From: Anthocerotibacter panamensis C109
Lineage (GTDB): Bacteria; Cyanobacteriota; Cyanobacteriia; Gloeobacterales; Anthocerotibacteraceae
Reading direction: 5' to 3'
Assembly (NCBI RefSeq): GCF_018389385.1
Contig: NZ_CP062698.1
Location: 1,739,501 to 1,803,500 of the forward strand
DNA: 64,000 bases
Within the stretch, counting starts at the first letter, position 1. Each line of letters begins with the position of its first letter. The position numbers and the translations under genes are program-made. Under the pieces are notes generated by a model, which had not been told where the DNA came from, searched no databases, and was given only the letters and a program-made list of their open reading frames with translations. Positions 17,746 through 26,559 of this stretch are shown here, one piece after another.

Positions 17746-18915
17746 TTAGGTGGTTAAAGCCCCTTGGCTACTCCGACCCAGAAAGGTCTGCAACCACTCC
17801 GTTTCAGCCTGAGAAATCCCAGGAGACGTTCCGCGATCCACCAAAGCTAGCCCCCTTAGCGCTTGGGACATTGCCTCCTCGGTCTTCCCTTCAGCTAGGA
17901 GCACCGCTGCCTGCGCCCGCAAGCGTGTGTGCTGATCGACCATCCCCCCTTTAGCAGCATCGAACCACTGGCGCGCCAATCCTGGATTCTGGTCGTACAT
18001 AGCGATAAAGTAAGCCGTCTCCAGAAGGAGCAGGGGCCGAAAGGAAGCAGGATAACCCTCGCGGTTAGCCATGGCTCGCTCCAGGAACTGCGCTGCTTGG
18101 CTTATCTCCTTGCGGTCCAAGGCCCAATAGTAGGCACTGAGGTTAGCTCCGATATCATCCAGGCAGCCGTCAGGTAGAGAAACTGACCGCGCAACCCAGG
18201 CCGGGTTCCAATCGCGGGGACGCTGTCCCAGAGCGATTGAGCTACTCAAGGCCGCCAGCCCGCACCAGCGCTCCGCTTTGGCTTTATCCGCCAAGAGCAT
18301 CCCCAGCCGTGCCCCATCGGTGAAAAAGCCCGCATTAGGTAAAGGGATGACGGTCAATCCAAAGATGATGCCCGAAAGCACAGCAGTGGTCCCCAGCGTG
18401 AAGATCAGGAGTCCCCCAGACTGAGCTACGTGTAGCGCGTACCAGAGCCCACCGGCTAAGAGCGCCAGGGCTAGACTTGCCAAAGGCCCACCAGCCACCA
18501 GCAGGCTCATTCGTCGGGGGAGGTCCCGGTCATCCAGAGGCACCGAAGCCGCCACCCCTCCCCATAACACGGGGTCTGTATTCCAACCCACGCGGATGCT
18601 CTGGCCCTCCCGGATAATTTTCACAGGACCAACGATAAAGACCCAGAAGCGAAATCCTGACAGATACCCCCCCAACAGATGTCCGCCCTCATGGACCGCT
18701 AGGACCAAATGGAATAGGACGACGACCCCGAGGATCTCCAGCACCAATTCCCCGATGCTCGACTGCGCTTTGGGGAGGAAATAGGCGGACCCAAAACCTA
18801 ATGCACCCCCGAGAACTGCCCCCACCAGCGACATGAGGGCCACCTTCCAAAACTGGGACCTGGATTTGGAGCGTGTAGCTGTAGGGCCACCGTTGAGGAC
18901 AGGCGTGCTATCCAT
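17746..18915 (-). CDS. M50 (site-2 protease-like) membrane metallopeptidase
   Basis: An intramembrane zinc protease family member of about 389 residues. The catalytic motif HEGGH lies in a hydrophobic helix (LVLAVHEGGHLLGGYL), and the second conserved Asp is in NAGFFTDGARLG. Several membrane segments are present, and a helical TPR-like tail occupies the last third. The frame opens at 18972; I choose ATG 18915 because AGGAG lies upstream at good spacing. That start overlaps the end of the upstream HTH regulator gene by 8 bp (ATGGATAG), a layout that indicates translational coupling. The substrate is unknown; the coupled regulator is a possible functional partner. Confidence 0.85.
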   Translation of the reverse strand: MDSTPVLNGGPTATRSKSRSQFWKVALMSLVGAVLGGALGFGSAYFLPKAQSSIGELVLEILGVVVLFHLVLAVHEGGHLLGGYLSGFRFWVFIVGPVKIIREGQSIRVGWNTDPVLWGGVAASVPLDDRDLPRRMSLLVAGGPLASLALALLAGGLWYALHVAQSGGLLIFTLGTTAVLSGIIFGLTVIPLPNAGFFTDGARLGMLLADKAKAERWCGLAALSSSIALGQRPRDWNPAWVARSVSLPDGCLDDIGANLSAYYWALDRKEISQAAQFLERAMANREGYPASFRPLLLLETAYFIAMYDQNPGLARQWFDAAKGGMVDQHTRLRAQAAVLLAEGKTEEAMSQALRGLALVDRGTSPGISQAETEWLQTFLGRSSQGALTT

Positions 18916-19543
18916 AGCTGTTATCTCCTGTAGATGTAGGTTGGGTTGGATAAAAGGCCAAGGCCAAGGCATAGGGCATAGGGTGGTCTTCGGGGCCGGG
19001 GTTCTCGCTCAACAACTCCGTGAGCAACTCAGTCAGACGACAGTAAACGGACTGCGCCTTCTCGGGAGAGATATGGACTACCCGGCGGCGGGCAAGTAGA
19101 GCCTGGAGGTCTGGAGCCGTCTGGCTAAGGTCTACACTCCCACTCTGGACACTGGCCTGAATATCTGTGGCAGTCTGGCGCAAAACGTAGTCCAGGACTG
19201 CCTCTAGACCTTCATTGCGCTGAGCGACCTTAAGCGTGAGTAAAGTCCGGTCCACAAGGAAACTGTAGGCAGTGGCCTGGTAGTGCTTTTCGAGGATACC
19301 GGAGACCAGACGGGTATGGGTAACCCGGATCAGGTGGTGTTCTTCCAGGAGGTTGATGTGGTAGTAGAGGCGGGTATAGCTGAGGCCGACCTCAGCCGCG
19401 AGTTCCTTTACCGTCCGGGGGATCCCCCCCAGCTTGCTCAGTAGCTGCTGCCGAAAAGGGTCGGAGATAACTTTTAGCGCCTCTAAAGAGGTAATGGTCG
19501 ATTCAGGCAAGGGTAGGGGCGGGCTAGAGACAGGTTCTTCCAT
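18908..19543 (-). CDS. Winged-helix (ArsR/HTH_20-type) transcriptional regulator
   Basis: A 211-residue protein. The winged-helix DNA-binding domain occupies about residues 18-95: ALKVISDPFRQQLLSKL, then TVKELAAEVGLSYTRLYYHINLLEEHHLI, the recognition helix and wing. The C-terminal half is helical with no cysteine-rich metal site visible. It overlaps the M50 protease gene by 8 bp. AT-rich palindromes immediately upstream (19566-19588) are likely operator or promoter elements, possibly for self-control. The effector is unknown. Confidence 0.85.
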   Translation of the reverse strand: MEEPVSSPPLPLPESTITSLEALKVISDPFRQQLLSKLGGIPRTVKELAAEVGLSYTRLYYHINLLEEHHLIRVTHTRLVSGILEKHYQATAYSFLVDRTLLTLKVAQRNEGLEAVLDYVLRQTATDIQASVQSGSVDLSQTAPDLQALLARRRVVHISPEKAQSVYCRLTELLTELLSENPGPEDHPMPYALALAFYPTQPTSTGDNSYG

Positions 19544-19565
19544 TGGTTTTTACCATTCATATTAA

Positions 19566-19588
19566 TTTTACCGTAAAAATATATTTTT
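19566..19588. promoter_or_regulatory. AT-rich overlapping palindromes upstream of HTH regulator
   Basis: Two inverted repeats overlap here: TTTTAC-C-GTAAAA (19566-19578, perfect 6-1-6) and AAAAATATATTTTT (19575-19588, perfect 7-7). A further TTTTTACC lies at 19547-19554, next to the start codon. The stretch is much more AT-rich than its surroundings. It is a plausible promoter with an autoregulatory operator for the HTH-M50 pair; the regulator binding it is inferred only from position. Confidence 0.5.
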
Positions 19589-19723
19589 CTGATGATGAGA
19601 TAGCATGGGCAACAGGCCGTTTTTGCGACAACGGTCTTGTGATAAGTAGGCAGGTCGTAAGCCAGCCTACTTTGTTTATGAAGGGATTCCAGAAAGCACA
19701 CTCATGGTGGACCGGGGTGGGTT

Positions 19724-20056
19724 TCACACAGACCCCGGTTCCTCAGCGCTCAAGACCCCTGGATTACAGATAAGAGCCTCTTTTTGGCGTTTGGACAGCT
19801 TTTTTAGACGAGCTTCCAACCGGAGCGCTTCTGAGTAGCTTGCCAAAGACCAGCAGGCTGCTAGACCCACAAAGCCCCGTGCCCGTACATATCGTGACCC
19901 GCACCCCCGCTGGTGGGCAGCCATCCGGCGCTTGAGGTCCACAGTAGCCCCGCAGTAGAGGCTGTCGTCCCGGCACCGGACAAAGTAGACCCAGGCGAGC
20001 GCTTCAGGGGGCGCGCCGGCGGCGCAGGAATTCGGGGATGTCGAGCAGATCGTCAC
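19724..20056 (-). CDS. GIY-YIG nuclease-domain protein, start overlapping ftsZ
   Basis: A small GIY-YIG/UPF0213-type protein. The domain is clear: [40 protein letters not shown], then helix [18 protein letters not shown]. Such stand-alone domains resemble the catalytic part of UvrC and SLX1 and may cut DNA. Conserved sequence begins right after the ftsZ stop, but no ATG, GTG or TTG lies there in frame. The nearest in-frame candidate I see is a GTG at 20056, inside the ftsZ 3' end in another frame. Either the start is that GTG (about 50 bp overlap) or a rarer codon is used by coupling. The region 19544-19723 beyond it has no gene. Confidence 0.72.
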   Translation of the reverse strand: MTICSTSPNSCAAGAPPEALAWVYFVRCRDDSLYCGATVDLKRRMAAHQRGCGSRYVRARGFVGLAACWSLASYSEALRLEARLKKLSKRQKEALICNPGVLSAEEPGSV

Positions 20057-21230
20057 GGCTGGCTGTGGGGGGGACTTGAGAGGGTTTGAGCGGCGGGGAG
20101 CCACCGATCGCAGGACGGGAGACTTTACTGCTACCACTGCCATTGCTGCTGTTATTTTGAGCGTTGCTAAAGCCGGTGGCGATGACCGTGATGCGTAGTT
20201 CCCCTTGCAAGCGTTCGTCGATGACCGCGCCAAAAATAATATTGGCGTTGGGGTCTACCACCTCATGGACGGCTACAGCAGCCTCGTTCACCTCCAGCAG
20301 GGTCAGGTCGTGACCGCCGGTGATATTGATAACAACACCACTGGCTCCCTCAATCGAAGATTCTAGGAGGGGCGAAGAAATCGCCGTCATTGCCGCTTCA
20401 CGGGCGCGGGACTTGCCGGAGCCCATGCCGATGCCCATCAGCGCTGAACCCGCATCAGCCATGACTGTGCGTACATCGGCAAAGTCCACATTGATGAGGC
20501 CCGGAACCGTAATAATATCGCTAATGCCTTGGACCCCTTGGCGCAGGACATCGTCTGCCAACCGGAAAGCCTCTTGGACGGGCGTCTGGTCGGAGACGAC
20601 TTTGAGAATGCGGTCATTGGGGATGATGATAAGCGTATCTACCCGCTCCTGGAGGGCTTCGATACCCATCTCCGCCTGATGTCGGCGACGGTTGCCCTCA
20701 AAGGTGAAAGGCCGGGTCACCACCCCAACGCTCAAAGCACCTACTTCTTTAGCACACTCAGCCACGATAGCTGCCGCCCCTGTGCCCGTACCACCGCCCA
20801 TACCCGCTGTGATAAAGACCATGTCCGCGCCATCCAAAATCCCCAGAATCTCATCGCGGGACTCTTCCGCCGCCTTCTGCCCAATCGAGGGATTTCCCCC
20901 TGCCCCTAAGCCGCGGGTCAATTTTTGTCCAATTTGCAAGCGGTTACTCGCCGCTGAATGCAACAGAGCCTGAGCATCGGTGTTGATAGCCCAAAACTCG
21001 ATACCGGTGACGGAACTGGCGATCATCCGGTTGACCGCGTTGCCCCCGCCCCCGCCGACCCCGATGACTTTGATACAGGCCATCGAGCTGGGGACAATAT
21101 CATCAAAAGAACCGGGGGACGGTTGTGGTGGCATAGGACGGTGGGACGCTGGAGTGGATTGGTCTAATCTTAGCCGAGCTTGACTTGGTTCACCCTGGTC
21201 ATCAGGCAAGTATTTGGTCCAGTTGGGCAT
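20004..21230 (-). CDS. ftsZ: Cell division protein FtsZ
   Basis: Tubulin-like GTPase that polymerises into the division ring. An N-terminal extension of about 48 residues precedes the core [21 protein letters not shown]. The GTP signature GGGTGTG is in [15 protein letters not shown], and the synergy region contains [12 protein letters not shown] flexible Ser/Asn/Pro-rich linker ends in the conserved C-terminal peptide DIPEFLRRR, which binds membrane tethers. It lies 29 bp downstream of ftsQ in the same direction and precedes the GIY-YIG gene. Confidence 0.97.
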   Translation of the reverse strand: MPNWTKYLPDDQGEPSQARLRLDQSTPASHRPMPPQPSPGSFDDIVPSSMACIKVIGVGGGGGNAVNRMIASSVTGIEFWAINTDAQALLHSAASNRLQIGQKLTRGLGAGGNPSIGQKAAEESRDEILGILDGADMVFITAGMGGGTGTGAAAIVAECAKEVGALSVGVVTRPFTFEGNRRRHQAEMGIEALQERVDTLIIIPNDRILKVVSDQTPVQEAFRLADDVLRQGVQGISDIITVPGLINVDFADVRTVMADAGSALMGIGMGSGKSRAREAAMTAISSPLLESSIEGASGVVINITGGHDLTLLEVNEAAVAVHEVVDPNANIIFGAVIDERLQGELRITVIATGFSNAQNNSSNGSGSSKVSRPAIGGSPPLKPSQVPPTASRDDLLDIPEFLRRRRAP

Positions 21231-21259
21231 GGCAGGGGCTTCCTGTAGGCAACATAAGG

Positions 21260-22069
21260 TTATTGAGCAGAGATCACGGTCTTGACTGCGGGCAGCGGGG
21301 GTAACTGGCGCAGTTGCACAGCGGTGGGACTGGTGAGGTCGATAAAAGCAATCTGAGAGGGAGGGATGCGGGTAGGAAGATTGCGCAACCGGTCCAGAGC
21401 GGTCAGTTGCGCCTTGAGGAACTCGGGGTCGGGATGGCCCAAGTGAACTAGACCCAAGTCGGTAAGGACTCGAATATTGTTGGGCTGAGTGAGGTTGATC
21501 TTACGAATAGCCACTGGAGATTGGGAGAACAAGGGATAGAGAGCCTGCCAACGTTGCTGGTCGCGGGGGGTATAGCCAACCACGGTGAGCTGCGGACGGG
21601 GTAGACGAGGATAGCGCTTGAGGCTCATCCAGACTCCATTCCGGTCCAAGACTCCCGGCTCAGCCCCATCGAGGACCAGAGCTACAGGAGTGCGCTCCTG
21701 GACGGTGACCTCTAGCGTGGGAGGCCACAACCGACGGCGCACCTGGACCGCCTCAACCACCGGCTCGCGATAGAGGACGCGGGCTAGATGGTCGGGCTCG
21801 ACTTCATAGATACGCAGGGGCAGTGCTAAAGCCATTAACCCGCGCAGGTGTTCCGGGGGAAGGACATGACCACCTATAACAACAATATGCTCTGGATGAC
21901 GCAACTCCCACAATGACTCGCGCCCCAGCCAAAAACTCAGACCCACCAAAATAATCAAAAGGCTGTAGCGCCACAGATTTTTAAGCTGTTGGTACAACTG
22001 TTGCTTGCGTACCTCCTTGCGACGGGCAACGAGGTCTTCTTTGGAGAGTTGTGGGGCAGTAAGGGTCAT
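21260..22069 (-). CDS. ftsQ: Cell division protein FtsQ
   Basis: A bitopic inner-membrane division protein of about 269 residues. Layout: cytoplasmic basic N-terminus, one membrane helix ([15 protein letters not shown]), a POTRA domain ([19 protein letters not shown] onward), then a beta domain with [18 protein letters not shown]. The frame opens at 22102; ATG 22069 ([12 protein letters not shown]) is preferred as it removes a hydrophobic stretch unlike the family. No strong ribosome-binding site was seen. Directly upstream of ftsZ, the usual order. Confidence 0.9.
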   Translation of the reverse strand: MTLTAPQLSKEDLVARRKEVRKQQLYQQLKNLWRYSLLIILVGLSFWLGRESLWELRHPEHIVVIGGHVLPPEHLRGLMALALPLRIYEVEPDHLARVLYREPVVEAVQVRRRLWPPTLEVTVQERTPVALVLDGAEPGVLDRNGVWMSLKRYPRLPRPQLTVVGYTPRDQQRWQALYPLFSQSPVAIRKINLTQPNNIRVLTDLGLVHLGHPDPEFLKAQLTALDRLRNLPTRIPPSQIAFIDLTSPTAVQLRQLPPLPAVKTVISAQ

Positions 22070-22102
22070 GAACGAGCTTATTTTTAAAGGTATTGTTAAC
22101 AT

Positions 22103-22375
22103 CTTTTTGAGCCGGGGTCAAGAAATATTAATATTCATCCTAAGATTTCGATTCGATAACAAGAAATCAGCGCTCTTCCCCCGACCCGCTCTTACCAAGA
22201 CCAGTTTCTTTAGTGGGAAGAAAGACGCTAGACACTTCCGGGATGTTGGCTTTAGCGGGCTGATAAGCGGCTGGTTCAGGCTGTTCCTGGATAAGATAAC
22301 TGATGGATGAAACGGGGCGGGTGTTTCTGGACCTAAAGCTGACAAGGGTACACTAAACCTGAACTGGGCGAAAAA
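22103..22375. other. Divergent intergenic region between ftsQ and pilD
   Basis: No convincing gene is seen between the ftsQ and prepilin peptidase starts (about 300 bp if the later starts are used). The first part is AT-rich and contains the perfect palindrome AATATTAATATT (22124-22135), a likely promoter area for ftsQZ. Short open frames here lack ribosome-binding sites and recognisable sequence. Confidence 0.5.
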
Positions 22376-23395
22376 TTGTCAATGGATGTTCTATCCCTCT
22401 ATTTTCTGGGGCTGGCTGGGGTGATTGGGGCCTGTGTGGGTAGTTTCCTCAATGTAGTGGCGTACCGTCTGCCCTTGGGGCTCTCACTAATTAGCCCTGG
22501 TTCGCGTTGCCCACACTGCTTGACCCCCCTTGGGATCACGGAAAATCTCCCGGTTTTGGGTTGGGCTGTGCTGGGGGGGCGTTGTAAGCACTGTCGGGAG
22601 CCCATCTCCTGGCGCTATCCCCTGGTGGAGTTGAGTACAGCCTTGCTCTTTTTGGTGCTCTATGCCCGCTTCGGGATGAGCCTGACCACCCTTGCCTATG
22701 CGGTGCTCGTCAGCCTGCTGACTGCGCTGGCGCTCATCGACCTGGATACTTTGGAGCTACCCCATGAACTGACCTTACCCGGAATCTATTTGGGTCTGGG
22801 CTGGCAGGTGGTACAGTTGGCGGGGCAAGTCCCAGTCGTGGGACTCCTGGAAGGGTTGCTCGGGTATGGCGTGGCGGTTTTCTTTCTGGACGCGATAGCG
22901 TGGCTGGGGCGGGCTTATCTGTGGTTCAAAACCCCTGTCGGGCGGTTTTGGAATTGGGAACCCTTCGCAGTCGTTGGGCTGTTGGGCCTAGGCTGGCTTG
23001 TGGGTGGACGGGTAGGGGTACCGTTGGCGGGGAGTCTGACCTGCTACGGCGGCGCGGTGCTGCTCTGGGATAGTTTCTTCATCCTGCGTAGCTTTAGCGC
23101 TAAAGAGCCTGCCCTGGCGCAAGCCGACGAGCAACTGGTGGCGCTGGGAGGCGGAGATGTCCTTCTGGGCGGCCTAATGGGGGCCTGGTTGGGCTGGGAG
23201 GGCCTGGTGGTAGCCGTGGCGATTGGGTTTGGGGTGGGGGCCTTCTGGGGCATCCTAGCTCGTGTGACCGGCAGATTAGAAGCCATGGAGCGTTTTGCTC
23301 TGGGGCCTTTTCTGGCTGTAGGCGGGGTGATCAGTGCTTTGGGCGGCGGGAATGTTTGGTTTGATAATTATCTGCGACTTTTGGGTATTACTTGA
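22376..23395 (+). CDS. pilD: Type IV prepilin peptidase / N-methyltransferase
   Basis: Polytopic inner-membrane aspartyl protease that cleaves prepilin leaders and methylates the new N-terminus. Two CxxC pairs of the cytoplasmic methylase loop are seen (RCPHCLTPLG and RCKHCREPISW). The first catalytic Asp region is ALIDLDTLELPHEL and the second the GxGD-type GGGDVLLGGLMGAWLGW. At 339 residues it is longer than the usual 250-290 because of extra hydrophobic sequence between the two active-site regions (about residues 150-240). The start is TTG 22376 or ATG 22382, two codons later. The pilus operon begins 180 bp downstream. Confidence 0.92.
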   Translation: MSMDVLSLYFLGLAGVIGACVGSFLNVVAYRLPLGLSLISPGSRCPHCLTPLGITENLPVLGWAVLGGRCKHCREPISWRYPLVELSTALLFLVLYARFGMSLTTLAYAVLVSLLTALALIDLDTLELPHELTLPGIYLGLGWQVVQLAGQVPVVGLLEGLLGYGVAVFFLDAIAWLGRAYLWFKTPVGRFWNWEPFAVVGLLGLGWLVGGRVGVPLAGSLTCYGGAVLLWDSFFILRSFSAKEPALAQADEQLVALGGGDVLLGGLMGAWLGWEGLVVAVAIGFGVGAFWGILARVTGRLEAMERFALGPFLAVGGVISALGGGNVWFDNYLRLLGIT

Positions 23396-23573
23396 CAAGT
23401 GTTGACGGTTTATGGCCTGCGGCCCGGCAGGCTATTGGTAATGCTCTCCCCCTAAGCCACGATTCATTTGACAAATGGTCTGTTATCGCCTTTAAAGAGA
23501 CTTGAACGGGCTGGTAGGGCACCTGCCGCAGTCAGACTGTTGGTAGATCCCTGAAAAGTCTGGGGCGGTTAGC

Positions 23574-24737
23574 TTGACTGCGGGCCTTCTTATGAGGAGC
23601 GGGAGTACGGTGGTAAAAACAAGAGGGAGCTTCCTGCAAGGTTTCTTGGGGCAGGGTGGTTCGGCTGGGATCGGGGTTGATATCACCCCCGAACAAATCA
23701 TGGTCGCCCAACTATCCAAGCGGGGCGGGCGCAATCTGTCTTTGAATAATCTGGTCTGGGCTCCGACTCCGCCTGGAGCAGTCATTGATGGCCGGGTCGA
23801 GAATACAACCGCCGTAGCCCGAGTAATTCAGGATCTTATGGAGTCTCGGCGCATCAAGCCTGGAATGGCTGCGACAGCCATTCCCTCGCGGGAGGCTGTG
23901 ATCCGGCTGATCCGGCTCCCGGCGGAGCTACAGTCAGCGGAACTGCGCGAGGTGGTCCTCAACCAGGAAGCAGAGCTCTACCTGCCTTTTCCGCGCGATG
24001 AAGCCTATGTGGATTATCAGTCCTTAGACACTGCTGAAGACTCCGACGGCATCCGACGGCAGGAAGTTCTCCTGGTCGCAGCTCCTCGCAGCATTGTCGA
24101 TAGCTACCTCAATACCATTCAACAGGCGGGACTGAGCACGCGGATTGTCGATGTGTCGAGCTTTTCCTTGATCCGGGTTCTACGCAACAAGCTCCTCCAA
24201 TACGCCCCAGAAGAAGCCGTGGCACTCTTGGTCATCCAGGCAGACGGTACGGAGATCAGCATTCTCATCAAGGGCGTCCCCCAATTCTCGCGCACTGTAG
24301 CCATCGGTACCTGGGAATTTAGAGAGGCTCTCTGCCGTGCCCTTGACCTGCCTCCAGGTCAGGCGACCAGCCTACTGCAAAGCCTCACGCCGCCCTTGAG
24401 CGGCACCTCTGGAATGGAGGTGGAGGACCAGTCCTTCTCTGGGCGGGGGCTCGCGGCGCTCAGGCGGATCTTGACCGAACTGGCTGAGGAGATCCAGCGC
24501 TCTTTAGATTTTTATCTCTCCCAAGGGGATGTCGCGCCGATTGCCCAGGTGATCCTGACGGGCACCGGAGCGACGATGAACCAGCTCGACCAGTACCTGT
24601 CCCAGCGCCTGAGCCTGCCTGTAGAGCGGATTGACCCATTGCAGGTTCTATCCTTAACTGAAGATGAAGCGATCCCCTCTGAAGTACGCTCTGGGGTCGG
24701 AACAGCCCTGGGCCTCGGCCTCAGGACTCTGGGTTAA
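23574..24737 (+). CDS. pilM: Type IV pilus assembly protein PilM
   Basis: Cytoplasmic actin-like ATPase that binds the PilN N-terminus and links the pilus motor to the alignment complex. Seen: GIGVDITPEQIMVAQLSKRGG (actin-like phosphate 1 region), TAIPSREAVIRLIRLP, LNQEAELYLPFP and the C-terminal ILTGTGATMNQLDQYLSQRL. The called start is TTG 23574; an ATG at 23592 or a GTG a few codons later is also possible. First gene of the pilM-N-O-P-Q operon; pilN starts 15 bp after its stop. Confidence 0.93.
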   Translation: MTAGLLMRSGSTVVKTRGSFLQGFLGQGGSAGIGVDITPEQIMVAQLSKRGGRNLSLNNLVWAPTPPGAVIDGRVENTTAVARVIQDLMESRRIKPGMAATAIPSREAVIRLIRLPAELQSAELREVVLNQEAELYLPFPRDEAYVDYQSLDTAEDSDGIRRQEVLLVAAPRSIVDSYLNTIQQAGLSTRIVDVSSFSLIRVLRNKLLQYAPEEAVALLVIQADGTEISILIKGVPQFSRTVAIGTWEFREALCRALDLPPGQATSLLQSLTPPLSGTSGMEVEDQSFSGRGLAALRRILTELAEEIQRSLDFYLSQGDVAPIAQVILTGTGATMNQLDQYLSQRLSLPVERIDPLQVLSLTEDEAIPSEVRSGVGTALGLGLRTLG

Positions 24738-24752
24738 ATAGGAGAAGCAGCC

Positions 24753-25436
24753 ATGTACGTGCCAGAGATTAACTTTCTCAAAGACCGCAACACCGAGGCC
24801 AACGTCGATGTGGATACCCCGGATACTTTTAGTAACGCTGAGGGGGGGCTTGACCCGCTCGTTATCGCCGTCATGATCCCGGTAGTGGCGCTTGGTCTGG
24901 TAGCAGCGGTGACCCTCTTCTACAACAGCCAGATTGCTGCGAAGACCAACGAAAAGGCAGACCTTGATAATCAGGTGGCTCAGATCCAGGGCGAATTGAA
25001 CCGGCTACAGGCCCAACAAAAAGAACTCCAGGAGATCCAAGGGCGCTCCCAGGCCGTCATCAACCTCTTTGATCTGTCCAAGCCCTGGTCTGCGGTCATG
25101 GAAGACCTGCGCCGCCGCGTCCCGGCCAATGTCTGGATCGAAAACTTCACAGCCAAGGACAAGACCGTCCAGGTCTCGGGTCGGGCACTGGACTATACCC
25201 AGGTGGCTGCCTTCCAGTTAACCTTGGGAGCTTCGCCCTTTGTCGAATCCGTAGAGATCCAGGACACCAGCCAGCAGGCTGCTAAGGATGACACCCCCGC
25301 CACCGTGAGTTACCGCCTCAACGTAGTGCTCAAACAACAGGGTATCGGTCAGTTCGCCAGTGTCCTGGAAGAAACCGGCTCTGTCGGCTTACTTGAAAAA
25401 CTCCGCCGTCTTCAAAAGGAGAATCTGGTCCAATGA
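24753..25436 (+). CDS. pilN: Type IV pilus assembly protein PilN
   Basis: Bitopic inner-membrane protein of the pilus alignment complex, 227 residues. The N-terminus MYVPEINFLKDRN is the PilM-binding motif (INxL/F type). One membrane helix (about residues 45-65, PLVIAVMIPVVALGLVAAVTL) is followed by a coiled coil rich in Gln/Glu/Lys, then a ferredoxin-like periplasmic domain (VPANVWIENFTAKDKTVQVSG). GGAG before the ATG is a good ribosome-binding site. Overlaps pilO by 4 bp. Confidence 0.92.
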   Translation: MYVPEINFLKDRNTEANVDVDTPDTFSNAEGGLDPLVIAVMIPVVALGLVAAVTLFYNSQIAAKTNEKADLDNQVAQIQGELNRLQAQQKELQEIQGRSQAVINLFDLSKPWSAVMEDLRRRVPANVWIENFTAKDKTVQVSGRALDYTQVAAFQLTLGASPFVESVEIQDTSQQAAKDDTPATVSYRLNVVLKQQGIGQFASVLEETGSVGLLEKLRRLQKENLVQ

Positions 25437-26065
25437 CTACACAGGTATTTGGCATTGAGTTAGACCGTCGGAGTATAGCGATCCTCATCGGCGTGGCCGG
25501 ACTTGCCATCGTCGGAGTCGTCGCCTTTAACGTCACAGTCCCCAAGATTGCTGAGGTGCAGAGCCTGGATGAACAAATTACCACAGTCCGCCAATCTCTG
25601 GACTCCCAGACCCAACTGCGCAACCGGCTGGCGGACGTGCCCACCAAGCTCGCTCGTGCCCAACAGACTTTTGAAAATTTGACCGACCTCCTTCCTAAAG
25701 AAGAGAGCCCATCCATCCTACTCATCGATATTGCGCGCATTGTCAAAGGCTCTAAAGCTGAGCTGGTCCAGTACACGCCTGGTAAGCCTACCCCCACCAC
25801 GGAGGTTGCGGGCCTCAGCAACTTGAGTAAGTCCACCAGCAAGGTATCCCTGACCGGGACTTTTGCCCAATCGCTCAATGTCCTGAAAGACCTAGAACGA
25901 CTGGAACAACTGCTCAAAGTAGAAGACCTGACGGTCACCCCCGCCACCGGCAATGATAAGGCCGGTTTACTCACCGTAGGCTTTAGCCTGTCCTCCTACG
26001 CGCTCCCCTCCGGTCAGGCGGCCCCAGCCCCAGCCCCGGCGGCAAGCGCGACCCCAGCCAAATAG
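25433..26065 (+). CDS. pilO: Type IV pilus assembly protein PilO
   Basis: Inner-membrane partner of PilN, 210 residues. One membrane helix (about residues 13-32, RSIAILIGVAGLAIVGVVAF), a coiled coil (EVQSLDEQITTVRQSLDSQ) and a periplasmic domain with VSLTGTFAQSLNVLKDLERL are typical. The C-terminus is a Pro/Ala-rich tail. Start ATG overlaps the pilN stop by 4 bp, indicating coupled translation. A PilP-like gene follows after about 30 bp. Confidence 0.9.
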   Translation: MTTQVFGIELDRRSIAILIGVAGLAIVGVVAFNVTVPKIAEVQSLDEQITTVRQSLDSQTQLRNRLADVPTKLARAQQTFENLTDLLPKEESPSILLIDIARIVKGSKAELVQYTPGKPTPTTEVAGLSNLSKSTSKVSLTGTFAQSLNVLKDLERLEQLLKVEDLTVTPATGNDKAGLLTVGFSLSSYALPSGQAAPAPAPAASATPAK

Positions 26066-26097
26066 TAGACCCGCAATATCTGTGTGTGAGGAGTACC

Positions 26098-26559
26098 GTG
26101 AAGCAAAAACAATACAGGAACGGATGGGTCCGACTGGTGCTAACTGCCAGTCTGGGACTGTCGGCACTCCCGGCACCAGCCCAGGTGCTGATCCCATCCA
26201 CGCCCAAAGACGACTTTACCCGAGAAGCCTTAGAAAGCTCCGGTCAGCGCCCAGACCCCTTTAGTAAAATCCAGGTCGCAAAACCAGCCCCTATTGTTCT
26301 ACCGCCTGCCCCACCGGTCGTGGGGAATTTGGTCAAGGGGCCAACCACCCCAGTAGCCCTATCCGTCATCGTCAAGGGTTTTATCGCCTCGGCGACGGAA
26401 ACTGTGGCGCTGGTCAATCGAGAAGGCGTCGATGATATCGCCCGCGTGGGCGATACTATCCTCTCGGCCCAGGTGGTTGCTATCTCACCTGTGGCTAAAA
26501 CTGTAACCCTGAAAGAAAACGGCCAATATGTCGTGCGTAGTTTGGAGGCTACCCCATGA
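26098..26559 (+). CDS. pilP: PilP-like periplasmic pilus protein
   Basis: About 153 residues with an N-terminal hydrophobic leader ending near PAPAQ, a Pro-rich linker (about 50-90), and a C-terminal small beta domain: LSVIVKGFIASATETVALV, then DDIARVGDTILSAQVVAISP and TVTLKENGQYVVRSL. That pattern matches the PilP/GspC-HR fold, which joins PilNO to the secretin, and the position between pilO and pilQ is that of pilP. I choose GTG 26098, 4 bp after GAGGAG, over the GTG at 26086. PilP is generally reported as missing or unrecognised in cyanobacteria, so the name rests on position and pattern. Overlaps pilQ by 4 bp. Confidence 0.68.
   Translation: MKQKQYRNGWVRLVLTASLGLSALPAPAQVLIPSTPKDDFTREALESSGQRPDPFSKIQVAKPAPIVLPPAPPVVGNLVKGPTTPVALSVIVKGFIASATETVALVNREGVDDIARVGDTILSAQVVAISPVAKTVTLKENGQYVVRSLEATP

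Noticed and set aside
20056-20233. N-terminal extension of the GIY-YIG frame up to 20233
   Set aside because: It lies wholly inside ftsZ in another frame, is Ser/Pro/Ala-rich and shows no domain; the conserved part starts only after the ftsZ stop.
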